63,124 bases of DNA. Source: Planctomycetota bacterium (lineage in GTDB: Bacteria; Planctomycetota; UBA1135; GCA-002686595). The notes beneath the pieces are model-generated. The model had not been told where the DNA came from. It was given only the letters and a program-made list of their open reading frames with translations, and ran no database searches. Numbering within the stretch: position 1 is the first letter of the stretch; each line of letters opens with the position of its first letter. The position numbers were made by a program, and so were the translations under genes. Positions 55,080-63,124 of the stretch are shown here, in pieces. Location of the stretch: NCBI GenBank assembly GCA_028823395.1, contig JAPKBO010000002.1:1-63124 (forward strand), given 5' to 3'.

Positions 55080-56081
55080 ATGAACCTAGCCTACGCCCAC
55101 GGCTCCCTGATCCTCCTGGTCCTCCTCGCGGTCCCCGGACATGCCCAGGATAAGGAGAGCCAGGACCCGGCCCTGGTCGCCATCGACGGCCAGCCGATCG
55201 CTCCGGGACGCATCCCGACTGGAACCCGGCCAGAGGCTGTGACCCTCTGGAATAAGTTCACGAGCGACGACCGTACGCCCCCCATCCACTCCTTCGACCT
55301 AACCTTCGAAGCAGAGATCCGGCAGCCGGGCAAGTTCAACGAGATCCAGGCCACCATCCGCTTCCTTCAGCATCCCCGCGGGCCTTTCCTCGACGCCAGC
55401 TTCGCACGCGAGGACCGCCGCTCGGTGCGCGGCCCGCGCGGAGACTTCCTGGTGGAAGGGGGCGAGGCACAACCCATGGTAGGCCTGGATTTTGAAGAAG
55501 ATCTGCGCTCTCTCGATCGTTGGTGTGCTCTGTCCAGCCACTTCATCACGCTCAGCCAACCTGAGCGCATCCGCCTGATCAGCCTGGAACGACGAGAGCT
55601 CAGCGCCGAGCAACCCAAACAGGGGCCGGCCGCCAACCAGCACGAGGTTCGGTTCGAGGGGACCGATCCTCTCGTCTTACCTTCCGCGCAACTGGCCCAG
55701 CAGGCCCGCGGGCTCGAGTGGCTCGACCTCCAGAGTCCGGACTTCCGCCTCTACGAGACGCGCCTCGCACGCGCGAAGGGCAACGTGCAGCGCGCCTTGC
55801 TAGGCCTCGATCCTAAGACGGGCGAGGTTCGCATGGCCATGCTGAGCGAGGCCGTGCGTGGAGCGATCGTGCTGGAGAGCGCCCTCCTGATTCTGGTGGA
55901 GCGCTACCAGAATCTCGGCGAAACGGCCCGGGTTCCGGCCCAGTTAGAGGTTCGCGAAGTCAATCCAAACACCTCGCCCTGGACCTTCGAAGCGCGTTCA
56001 GGGACGACGATCTATCTCAAGCGCGATGGCCGATTGAATCCGCCGGATCTCTCACCGGCCGCGTTCATACCGGGCAAGTGA
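55080..56081 (+). CDS. Exported protein of unknown function
   Basis: This 333-residue protein has a signal peptide (SLILLVLLAVPGHAQ). The mature part alternates charged and hydrophobic stretches consistent with beta structure (FDLTFEAEIR, IQATIRFLQ). No catalytic motif or family was recognised; a lipoprotein-carrier-like fold is only a guess. It has no partner on its strand: miaA is divergent upstream and mutL is convergent downstream. Confidence 0.7.
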   Translation: MNLAYAHGSLILLVLLAVPGHAQDKESQDPALVAIDGQPIAPGRIPTGTRPEAVTLWNKFTSDDRTPPIHSFDLTFEAEIRQPGKFNEIQATIRFLQHPRGPFLDASFAREDRRSVRGPRGDFLVEGGEAQPMVGLDFEEDLRSLDRWCALSSHFITLSQPERIRLISLERRELSAEQPKQGPAANQHEVRFEGTDPLVLPSAQLAQQARGLEWLDLQSPDFRLYETRLARAKGNVQRALLGLDPKTGEVRMAMLSEAVRGAIVLESALLILVERYQNLGETARVPAQLEVREVNPNTSPWTFEARSGTTIYLKRDGRLNPPDLSPAAFIPGK

Positions 56082-56102
56082 AGCGCTAAGTGCGCCCGCG
56101 CC

Positions 56103-57929
56103 CTAGCGCCGGTGGAAGGCGCGTTCCAGGTCGGGCAGCTTGAAGCGCACCTTGGTAGGCCGCGAGTGGGGACAGGTCTGATCCGTCTCCAATGCACTTG
56201 CGCGAATCAGAAGGCTGCGGATCTCGTCTTCGGTCAGAGCGTCACCAGCCATGACGGACGAGCGGCAGGCGCTGCTATGCAGAACCTCTTCGATTACGTC
56301 CTCGGCACCGGGAGCCTTACCTGTGCGCCCGAGCACGTCCACGAGATCGCGAACCACACCTTCCACGTCTGGATTACGTAGGCGCGCGGGAATGCCATGC
56401 ACGGCCACGGTACTCGGCCCGAAAACAGCCAACTCGAGCCCTATGGGCGTCAAGGACTCCATGTGACCCGAGAGCAGCTCCACGTCCGCGCGGGACAGCT
56501 CCACAAGCTCCGGTACCAGGAACTTCTGCACCTCCACGTTGTTCTCGCGCACGTCCTGTCGCAATTCCTCGAAGGTCGTTCGCTCGTGCAGCGCGTGTTG
56601 ATCGATGATCTCAAAGCCATCAGGCATGGCGCGCACGAGATAAGTACGCGCGATCTGCAGGAAAGGCCCGCGCAGGTCATCCCCCTCGGTCCACTGCCTG
56701 CGGCCCTCTTCCAGTTCCGAAGGACTGGCAGGCGCCGGGGAGGGAATCACGTCCGAGAGAGCACGCCCAGCCACCTCATGCACCTCAAAGCCGGCCTGGG
56801 GAGCCGAGGTCTGCAGCTGCCCTGGCAAGGGGCCGGGGTTCGGCAGGGCCGCTTGAGCTGGGTCTTCCCGGTTCTCGCGGCGCTGCATGCTTAGCAGCAT
56901 AGATTCTCCGGGCGTGGCCATATCGGTCTGACGTACCGCCTCACGCAAGTGATGCACGAGGAATCCGAACAGCCGGCGCGAGTCACGCAGGCGCACCTCC
57001 GTCTTCGCGGGGTGCACATTAACGTCGACCTGGGCGGGCTCGATGGAGAGCTGCAGGAAGGCGACGGGTTGCCGCCCCTCTTCCAGGAAGCCGCGGTAGG
57101 AGTCGCGCAGCACCCGCGTCAACACCTTGTCACGCATGGGCCGGCCGTTGAGGAACCACATTTGGCGCGCCGTATCCCGGCGGCTGAAGCGCGGGGGCGC
57201 GACGTACCCCATGAGGTGCGTCATGCCGTCGGCAGCCTCCACGGGCACCAGGCCCTCCGCCAACTCTGCGCCGAAGGTCCGCCGAATACGGGCCAGCAGA
57301 TCCATGTCCGCCTCTATATCAAAGACGCGCTTGCCGCCGTGGGTCACCACGAAGCCCACGCCCATGTGTGCCAGGGCTGCGCGCTGGACCACATCCAAAC
57401 AGCGTGAGAGTTCGGTAGAGGTTCGTTTGAGGAAACGCCGCCTGGCGGGCGTATTAAAGAACAGGTCACGCACCTCAATACTAGTGCCCACGGCTCCGCC
57501 AGCCTCGCGCACCTCGGAGAGCTTGCCTCCCACGTTTTGCACTGTGGCACCCGTGGTCTGCTCCGCTGGCCGAGAGAGAATCGTGCAACGGGCGACGGAC
57601 CCCATGGAAGCCAGGGCCTCACCACGAAAGCCAAGGCTGGCGATGTGATCCAGGTCCTCAGGGGTTTGAAGCTTGCTGGTGGCGTGGGCTTGGAAGGCCA
57701 TGGCCAGGTCCTCGGCACCCATGCCACAACCGTTGTCGCTGACCCGCACGAGCTTGACCCCGCCCTCCTCCAGATCCACGCGAACTTCGCTAGCTCCCGC
57801 ATCCAAGGCGTTCTCGACGAGCTCCTTGACCACCGAGGCGGGGCGCTCAATCACCTCACCCGCGGCTATCTGATTGCGAACGACCTCGGGAAGAAGAGCG
57901 ATCCGGGCGGTAGGGGTCTGCGGCTGCAT
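56103..57929 (-). CDS. mutL: DNA mismatch repair protein MutL, endonuclease-type
   Basis: This 608-residue protein has the N-terminal GHKL ATPase (Glu36, Asn40 in ELVENALDAGA, DNGCGM 65-70, GFRGEAL 100-106) and a C-terminal dimer/nuclease domain. The endonuclease motif DQHAxxExxxxE is intact (DQHALHERTTFE, from residue 443). The partner metal motifs are recognisable: AC-x5-GD (from 554) and CPHSRP (586), where the family usually has CPHGRP. It is thus probably a nicking MutL, as in bacteria without MutH. mutS is not in the window. Confidence 0.94.
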   Translation of the reverse strand: MQPQTPTARIALLPEVVRNQIAAGEVIERPASVVKELVENALDAGASEVRVDLEEGGVKLVRVSDNGCGMGAEDLAMAFQAHATSKLQTPEDLDHIASLGFRGEALASMGSVARCTILSRPAEQTTGATVQNVGGKLSEVREAGGAVGTSIEVRDLFFNTPARRRFLKRTSTELSRCLDVVQRAALAHMGVGFVVTHGGKRVFDIEADMDLLARIRRTFGAELAEGLVPVEAADGMTHLMGYVAPPRFSRRDTARQMWFLNGRPMRDKVLTRVLRDSYRGFLEEGRQPVAFLQLSIEPAQVDVNVHPAKTEVRLRDSRRLFGFLVHHLREAVRQTDMATPGESMLLSMQRRENREDPAQAALPNPGPLPGQLQTSAPQAGFEVHEVAGRALSDVIPSPAPASPSELEEGRRQWTEGDDLRGPFLQIARTYLVRAMPDGFEIIDQHALHERTTFEELRQDVRENNVEVQKFLVPELVELSRADVELLSGHMESLTPIGLELAVFGPSTVAVHGIPARLRNPDVEGVVRDLVDVLGRTGKAPGAEDVIEEVLHSSACRSSVMAGDALTEDEIRSLLIRASALETDQTCPHSRPTKVRFKLPDLERAFHRR

Positions 57930-57950
57930 GATTCCAGTGTAGCGAACTGT

Positions 57951-59087
57951 TCAGGACCTGCGTCGCGCCCAGCGCAGCCCGATCACCGCAAAATCGTTGA
58001 CGTCCACCCGCGCTCCGCTACGCGAGCGACGCTCCAATTCTTCGGCATCCTCCAACATCCCCTGCCATTGGCCGGGGCTGCGGGAAGCCAGACGCTCCGC
58101 TTTGCGCTTCACCGTAGCGGGAGCCCCGCGCACCCCGGCGGCGGCCAGGGCGGCCTGGGGCGACTGCCCCTGGGCCACGTAGCGCCCGGCGCGGGTGAGT
58201 TCCATCAACCCCTTTGTGAGCGTGCTGGTCATCAGGGCGACCAGAGCGGAACGGTCCACCGTCCGCTTGCCGTCCTTACCCTGGAATCCACCCGTAAAGA
58301 GGGCCTCCACCCCCACACTGGCCCGCGCCCCGTCGCCGTCCATCAGCTTGTCCGCCAGGTCCCAAGGGGAGCCTCCCGACTCCCAACTCACCAGCTCGAC
58401 GATGCCCTCGCTCCCGCGCTCCCGCAACTGTTCCAGCTTACCGGCGATTCCCGCTAGATCGTTACCCAGGGCAGCGGCCAAGTAAACGGCCTCTTCCACC
58501 CCCAGAGGGATCTTGGCTCGGCGCGCACGATCCGCCGTCCACTGCACGAGCTCGGCCTTGCGCGGATCCGGATCCCAGGGCGGCGGAGAGTCGTAGAGTC
58601 TTCGGCAGCCGACGATGGACCCCTCCGCAGCCTGGATCGCCTTGATCAGTACGTGATCCGCACGCAGGTTGCTCGCGCTCAGGATGAGGCAGCCCTCGAC
58701 CTGGCCGGCGGTCAGGGCCGCGATGCGACTCTTGAGGGCATCCACAAGTCCCTGAGAGAAAGACCGTGCGCCTTTCTTGATGAGCTTGTCCGCATTGTCC
58801 ACAACGACCGTTCGAGCTCCTGCGAAGAGCGCGCCCGAGGTCAAATCGTCCAACAGCGTCGCTTGGGAGAATTCGGGGTCGGATCCATCGTGACGACAGA
58901 TTTCGTCCCCGCGCTCCTTGGCCTTGCTCAACACGAGCCGAATACCTCGGTCTCGGAAGTAGCGCTCTTCTCCCTTCAGGCACACGGCGAACAGCGGCTC
59001 GGCAAGACGCCGACCAAGCTCTGCTAGGGCCTGCTCCGGATGCGGATCCTTCGCCTTTGACCCTGCGCTCTTGCGTGCCTTCGCCAT
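57951..59087 (-). CDS. holA: DNA polymerase III delta subunit
   Basis: This 378-residue clamp-loader subunit follows the HolA pattern: an N-terminal Rossmann-like domain with FAVCLKGEERYFRDRGI, TVVVDNADKLIKKG and LILSASNLRADH, then helical domains ending near VNDFAVIGLRW. The similarity is modest, as is normal for the delta subunit. ATG 59087 overlaps the ubiA-like stop by one base. It is located between ubiA-like and mutL on the same strand. Confidence 0.85.
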   Translation of the reverse strand: MAKARKSAGSKAKDPHPEQALAELGRRLAEPLFAVCLKGEERYFRDRGIRLVLSKAKERGDEICRHDGSDPEFSQATLLDDLTSGALFAGARTVVVDNADKLIKKGARSFSQGLVDALKSRIAALTAGQVEGCLILSASNLRADHVLIKAIQAAEGSIVGCRRLYDSPPPWDPDPRKAELVQWTADRARRAKIPLGVEEAVYLAAALGNDLAGIAGKLEQLRERGSEGIVELVSWESGGSPWDLADKLMDGDGARASVGVEALFTGGFQGKDGKRTVDRSALVALMTSTLTKGLMELTRAGRYVAQGQSPQAALAAAGVRGAPATVKRKAERLASRSPGQWQGMLEDAEELERRSRSGARVDVNDFAVIGLRWARRRS

Positions 59088-59959
59088 CAGGCTGCCCCCC
59101 CCATGCTCAAGTCCAAGCCCATGTCCAGCACGAGTCCAATGAAGAGGGCTACGCCGACCCAACCGTTGAGAGTGAAGAACGCACGGTCGACTCGGGACAG
59201 GTCGTCGGCGCGCACGATCCACTGCTCATAGGCGAGGAGTCCAGCGGCCAGGGCGACAAATGCCCCGTAGATGGGACCTAGCCCCGCACTCGTGCAAAAG
59301 CACATCAGGCAGGCCACGGTGGCCAGGTGCAGAGCGCGGGAGATCCAAAGTGCGCGGGCCACGCCCCACCGCGCCGGAATGGAATGCAGACCATGATCTT
59401 TGTCGAAGTTCACGTCCTGACAGGAGTAGATCACATCGAATCCACTCACCCAGGTCCAAACCGCAGCTGCCAGCCAAAGGATGGGCGCAAGGTCGCCCTC
59501 AAGGGTGCCCCGGATCGCGATCCAAGCCCCAAGGGGTGCCAAGGCGAGGGCCAGCCCGAGCACAAGATGTACCAGGGCGCTGAATCGTTTGAAGTAGCTG
59601 TAGCCGAGGAGGACCGCAAGTACGACTGGCGACAGTTGGCCAGCAAGAGGATTGAGCGCCCAAGCCGCAAGCATGAACAGAGCAGAGGACGCGACCACGA
59701 GGAAGCGCACCGCCCCCACGCTCAGACGACCGGCCGGTAGCTCGCGCTCCTGTGTGCGCGGATTACGGGCGTCAATGTCCCGGTCCACCAATCGGTTGAA
59801 CGCCATCGCAGCCGTACGCGCGCTCACTGCGGCCAGTACGATCCAAGACAAGTCCGCCCCGGCCGGCACTCCATCGGCAGCCAACCAAGCACCTTGAAGG
59901 GCGAACGGCAAGGCGAAGATCGAGTGGGGAAATGCCACTAGGGACAGGTACTCGGTCAC
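59087..59959 (-). CDS. UbiA-family prenyltransferase, menaquinone (MqnP)-type
   Basis: This 290-residue membrane prenyltransferase has the two Asp-rich motifs NRLVDRDIDARNPRT (about 55-69) and DVIYSCQDVNFDKDHGLHSIPARW (about 174-197). This branch is used in the futalosine route of menaquinone synthesis (MqnP), as the neighbours ubiX-like and menG suggest. The start is GTG 59959, 5 bases after the ubiX-like stop. The choice between 4-hydroxybenzoate and futalosine-route substrate is inferred from context. Confidence 0.82.
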   Translation of the reverse strand: MTEYLSLVAFPHSIFALPFALQGAWLAADGVPAGADLSWIVLAAVSARTAAMAFNRLVDRDIDARNPRTQERELPAGRLSVGAVRFLVVASSALFMLAAWALNPLAGQLSPVVLAVLLGYSYFKRFSALVHLVLGLALALAPLGAWIAIRGTLEGDLAPILWLAAAVWTWVSGFDVIYSCQDVNFDKDHGLHSIPARWGVARALWISRALHLATVACLMCFCTSAGLGPIYGAFVALAAGLLAYEQWIVRADDLSRVDRAFFTLNGWVGVALFIGLVLDMGLDLSMGGAA

Positions 59960-59964
59960 GGATT

Positions 59965-60615
59965 TCAGTGCGAACCTCCTGGAGGCTCGATACCCACTTC
60001 ATCTTGGGGTTCGCTCTCGCCCCAGCGAGCGCCGAGTCGGTGCTCGACCCCGAGACGGTCAAGAGCCTTGGCTACCACGAATTGCACCAGATCTTCCACC
60101 GTCTTGGGATGTTGGTAGAAGCCCGGCATGCAGGGAAGAATCGACGCACCCATGCGAGCAAGCTGGAGCATGTTAGCTAGGTGCACCTCGGATAACGGAG
60201 TCTCCCTCGGCATGACCAGGAGAGGACGGCCCTCCTTCAAGGCCACGTCGGCGGCACGTTCCACCAGATTGGAAGAGAAGCCATGGGTCACACGGGCGAG
60301 GGTTCCCATAGAGCACGGGGCGAGAATCACGGCCTTGGTCAGAGCTGTTCCCGAAGCCGCTGGAGACTCAACGGCTGCGGACGGAAAAGCGCGCACGGAT
60401 GCGGCGATCTCCTCTCCCAGCCATCCGCTTAGGCAATCCGCCAGGCGCTCTCCGCCGGCTCCCGGATCAACTCCCAGTTCGTGCGCCATGACCTTGGCAC
60501 CAGCGTTGGTCACGGACAGGTCCACGTCGTGGCCCGCGCGTACCAGTTCACGCACGAGAGCGGTGCTGTAGACGTGCCCGCTCGCCCCTGTGATGCCGAT
60601 AAAATAGCGCCCCAT
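59965..60615 (-). CDS. ubiX: UbiX-like flavin prenyltransferase
   Basis: This 216-residue flavoprotein makes prenylated FMN, the cofactor of UbiD-type decarboxylases. It has ITGASGHVYSTALV at the N terminus, LAPCSMGTLARVTHG in the middle, and RPLLVMPRETPLSEVHLANML and PGFYQHPKTVEDLV at the end, all typical. A UbiD partner is not in the window. ATG 60615. Confidence 0.92.
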   Translation of the reverse strand: MGRYFIGITGASGHVYSTALVRELVRAGHDVDLSVTNAGAKVMAHELGVDPGAGGERLADCLSGWLGEEIAASVRAFPSAAVESPAASGTALTKAVILAPCSMGTLARVTHGFSSNLVERAADVALKEGRPLLVMPRETPLSEVHLANMLQLARMGASILPCMPGFYQHPKTVEDLVQFVVAKALDRLGVEHRLGARWGESEPQDEVGIEPPGGSH

Positions 60616-60667
60616 GACCCGAGGGACGCAGACTAGCAGATCCTGGGAAGCCCGACCCGAACGCGAT

Positions 60668-61486
60668 TCAGAATACCCTCTCCGGCCCGGCGCCCAGGAG
60701 CAGGCCGAGGTTGAACAGGGCGTGGGTCCAGGCAGCGACCCCCGGTCCCCGCCAGCGCAGGAGTCCGGCCAGGGCTATGCCCGCCAGTAATCGCCACAAG
60801 AACACGAAGGGCTCAAAAACCTCTCCCCCAGGCCCAAGCCAGGCCGTGAAGGCGGCCAAATGTAGCGCGGCGAAGATACCGGCTGAGCCGACGAGCCCGG
60901 CGGCTTCCCCCACCAGGCGCGCGCCGGTGAGCCCTAAACCGAAGTGGCTCATGATCATGCGTGCCGTCAGGTAGAGCCCGCTGTAGAGGATGACCCGGAA
61001 GAAGAGCTCTTCGTGGGCGGCGGCACCCAGGATGAACGCCGCGCGCGGGAGGCCGGGAGCCGGGCCAGGCCCCACGCTGAATCCGGCGGGTGGATCGATG
61101 CCGCCCAGTAGATGTGTGCACAAGATCAGGGTGGGCGCCAGAAGGAGCGCCCAGATGCCTCCTTCCCCCACCACCTTCAGGAGACGCATGCCCAACCCCC
61201 GGCTATGGCGCGCCAACTGTTGAACACTGAGCAGTAAAAGCCCCGCCAGGATGCAGCGCCTCGCTAGGTGGGCCTCCTCTCCCAGCGGCAGGAGGAAGCG
61301 GAACAAGCACATCTCGGCAGTGCTACGCGTCGACTCTGCGGAACTCGCCAGAGACCATTCATAAGCGGCCAACAGTGGTACACAGGCCAGATATCCCAGG
61401 GCCAAAGTGCGCGAGACGCTGGACGGAGAATCCAATCCGCTCTCCGTTCCGTCCTCCTCCGGCTCGTCCTCGTCGTGCTCGCTCAT
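60668..61486 (-). CDS. CPBP-family intramembrane metalloprotease
   Basis: This 272-residue polytopic membrane protein carries the CPBP (Abi) motifs: HEELFFRVILYSGLY (EExxxR-type), then ALHLAAF and THALFNLG, which provide the His ligands. These relate to Rce1/CAAX-type proteases; bacterial roles are diverse and unknown here. The N terminus is acidic and soluble. It overlaps the menG stop by four bases. Confidence 0.85.
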   Translation of the reverse strand: MSEHDEDEPEEDGTESGLDSPSSVSRTLALGYLACVPLLAAYEWSLASSAESTRSTAEMCLFRFLLPLGEEAHLARRCILAGLLLLSVQQLARHSRGLGMRLLKVVGEGGIWALLLAPTLILCTHLLGGIDPPAGFSVGPGPAPGLPRAAFILGAAAHEELFFRVILYSGLYLTARMIMSHFGLGLTGARLVGEAAGLVGSAGIFAALHLAAFTAWLGPGGEVFEPFVFLWRLLAGIALAGLLRWRGPGVAAWTHALFNLGLLLGAGPERVF

Positions 61487-62196
61487 GCCCGGAGCTCCCC
61501 ATCAGGTTCACGTGAGACCGTTCCAAAATGCAGGCAGGCGATTCCCCCGGTCAGGCGCTCGAAGCCACAGTCCACGAGACCTTCCCGTTCCATTTCGGCC
61601 TGAAAGACCTCGGGCTGTGGCCAGGCCATGACCGTCCGTGGCAGATACGCGTAGGCATCCCCGTCCCGGGAAACCCACCCGCCAACAGTGGGCAGGATAC
61701 GGGTGAAGTACAAACGGTACGCCCAAGAGAAAAGACCTCGAGGTGGCGTGGAGAACTCCAGCACCAACACCTGCCCTCCGGGCCGAACCACACGCCTCAT
61801 CTCACGCAAGCCCCGGTGGCGATCCGCAACGTTCCGGATCCCAAAGGCGACGCAAGCCAGATCCACGCTGTCCGCTCCTGCGGGAATGCAGAGAGCATCG
61901 CCTTGGGCAAATTGCGCCCGGAGCTCCTCAGAGTGCACCTTGCGCGGCGCCCGCAGCAACATGGGTAGAGTGAAGTCCACGCCCACCACCCGTGCCCCAG
62001 CGCGGGCAAAAGCCACGGCAAGGTCTCCCGTCCCTGTGCAGACGTCCAGCACAGAACACCCCTGCACCGTCCCCGCACGCGCAACAACGCGCTTCCGCCA
62101 GCGTCGGTCGATCCCGCACGACAGGACTCGGTTGAGCAAGTCATAGCTGCCCGCGATACGAGCGAACATGGACTGGACCGCTTGGGGATCGGACAT
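61483..62196 (-). CDS. menG: Demethylmenaquinone / ubiquinone C-methyltransferase
   Basis: This SAM-dependent methyltransferase of about 237 residues catalyses the last step of menaquinone (or a ubiquinone) synthesis. It has MFARIAGSYDLLNRVLSCGIDRRWR, VLDVCTGTGDLA (SAM loop), VAFGIRNVADRHRGLREMRRVVRPGG and VLEFSTPP. ATG 62196 was chosen; 62208 is an alternative. It is the quinone-linked partner of the ubiA/ubiX-like genes nearby. Confidence 0.92.
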   Translation of the reverse strand: MSDPQAVQSMFARIAGSYDLLNRVLSCGIDRRWRKRVVARAGTVQGCSVLDVCTGTGDLAVAFARAGARVVGVDFTLPMLLRAPRKVHSEELRAQFAQGDALCIPAGADSVDLACVAFGIRNVADRHRGLREMRRVVRPGGQVLVLEFSTPPRGLFSWAYRLYFTRILPTVGGWVSRDGDAYAYLPRTVMAWPQPEVFQAEMEREGLVDCGFERLTGGIACLHFGTVSREPDGELRA

Positions 62197-62245
62197 GGGA
62201 GTGAGCATAGGGCCGCGAAGGCCACAAGGGGAAGCACTCAATGCA

Positions 62246-62278
62246 CCACGCCCGCGCGGCAGAGCCTCGCGGGCGTGG
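62246..62278 (-). terminator. Hairpin after the unknown gene at 62342, candidate terminator
   Basis: CCACGCCCGCG (62246-62256) and CGCGGGCGTGG (62268-62278) form a perfect 11-bp stem; a second short stem may form in the loop. It lies about 60 bases past the end of the minus-strand gene at 62342. No T-run follows on that strand, so it may act as a stabiliser or a Rho-independent site without a U-tract. Confidence 0.45.
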
Positions 62279-62341
62279 ATTAGTGGGCTCTCGCGGAGAT
62301 CGAGCGAGCCGTCTCGCGGGTCAACCCCGCACGTCGGTTTC

Positions 62342-63124
62342 CTACTGCCTCCAGTAGTCCATCACGCCACTGACATTCGGAACCTGAATGGACTGAACTC
62401 CGGCCTGGTAGGCATTGATGTCCTTGCGCAGAACACCGGCCTTGGCCAGATCGAACACATCCACCACTCCAAAGCCACCTGTGACGTTAGGCACTGCTGC
62501 AAACATGTAGCCAGGCTCGTTGCTATTCACAGGCCCAGGCACAAGTCGAATCAAACCCTTGCCGTTACCGGGCAAGGCCGATCCCGCGCTGAAGGAGGTG
62601 ATCACGTTGGGCATACCACCGAGGTTGCGCAAGTTGTCAAAGGCGATATCCACGGGGATACCTGAGAGGCCTTGAGTGCCCTCGCCGATGGAGACATTTA
62701 CACCAAAGGCCATGTCGCGAAGACCTGTCTGGCCCTGGCTCGTCAAGAAGAGCTGGCCTGTTATGGCCGACTCGACCCAAAGCTGGGTAAGCGCGCCAAT
62801 ATTGGGCGCACCCGGATCTCCGGTGACCGTATCAATGGGACCCTCGTGGGCGATCCAAACAGCCATGAAGAGGTTGATCGGATCAAGCTGCAGCTTCTTG
62901 GGGCTGTTAAAGGTGTAAGGAGCAATTCCGATCACATCGTCGTACCCCCAGCCGTTCACGCCGTTGGGGCCGGACTCAAACAGAGCCACGTTTCCGTTGC
63001 GGTTCAGGATGTAGGCGAAGTAGACGTTTCGCAGGTAGCCATTGCCCGCACCGGCCTGCCGCGGCATGGCCACGACGTCGAAGGGCTTGTTGAGCTGGGC
63101 GCTCACACGGTTGCGCTCGACCAG
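62342..63124 (-). CDS. Unknown protein, N-terminus outside the window
   Basis: The frame stays open to the right edge, so at least 260 C-terminal residues are seen. An internal GTG (63106) is not a convincing start. The sequence reads as repeating beta structure: NVYFAYILNRNGNVALFESGPNG, FMAVWIAHEGP, QLWVESAITGQLFL and GYMFAAVPNVTGGFGVVDVFDL, consistent with a YncE-like beta-propeller. It ends VSGVMDYWRQ. I do not recognise a named family; a secreted surface protein is possible. Confidence 0.6.
   Translation of the reverse strand: MVERNRVSAQLNKPFDVVAMPRQAGAGNGYLRNVYFAYILNRNGNVALFESGPNGVNGWGYDDVIGIAPYTFNSPKKLQLDPINLFMAVWIAHEGPIDTVTGDPGAPNIGALTQLWVESAITGQLFLTSQGQTGLRDMAFGVNVSIGEGTQGLSGIPVDIAFDNLRNLGGMPNVITSFSAGSALPGNGKGLIRLVPGPVNSNEPGYMFAAVPNVTGGFGVVDVFDLAKAGVLRKDINAYQAGVQSIQVPNVSGVMDYWRQ

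Overview
This is a GC-rich, gene-dense chromosomal window from a Gram-negative (diderm) bacterium. RND efflux, lipoproteins and an outer-membrane-type beta-barrel candidate support a double membrane. The mix of lamin-tail/CotH secreted proteins, a DUF5916 protein, the prkA-yeaH-spoVR cluster and a menaquinone-type ubiX/ubiA/menG set looks most like a Planctomycetota or related environmental lineage; that placement is an inference. No rRNA, tRNA, insertion sequence, prophage or CRISPR array was found. No gene-free stretch exceeds about 270 bases.

Layout. 1-2833: the start of an ALDH7-type aldehyde dehydrogenase, then ettA coupled to a Nudix hydrolase. 3059-11000: a large secreted LTD/CotH protein, then a minus-strand MFP-RND efflux operon with a GNAT gene. 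11103-14705: the protein quality-control block tig-clpP-clpX, with two tandem terminators before clpX. 14776-16844: a DHH phosphoesterase coupled to rlmN. 16855-23086: a DUF5916 protein, an MFS exporter, lysine 6-aminotransferase and a degenerate aldehyde dehydrogenase. 23193-29023: rnpA-yidD-lipoprotein, a YfhO-like membrane protein, an MBL hydrolase and a nitroreductase.

29020-40434 is a minus-strand run: prkA, yeaH-like and spoVR, then a Cas4-like iron-sulfur nuclease, then four glycosyltransferases including a GT2-GT4 fusion. 40681-51369 is another minus-strand run: metallophosphoesterase, yidC, mnmE, nrdR, an NrdD-like protein without its glycyl-radical end, and smc. 51637-63124 holds a MraY/WecA-type transferase, nadD, miaA, mutL-holA-ubiA-ubiX, a CPBP protease, menG, and three proteins of unknown function, one of them cut by the window edge.

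The most unusual items are two apparent pseudoenzymes beside functional partners. The NrdD-like protein has tandem ATP-cones, lacks the glycyl-radical domain, and is translationally coupled to nrdR. The truncated aldehyde dehydrogenase lacks the catalytic Cys and sits directly upstream of lysine 6-aminotransferase. The Fe-S nuclease trailing prkA-yeaH-spoVR and a cluster of palindromes near 53.2 kb also merit attention. Many genes use GTG or TTG starts and 1-4 base stop/start overlaps, so several starts differ from the longest possible reading frame.
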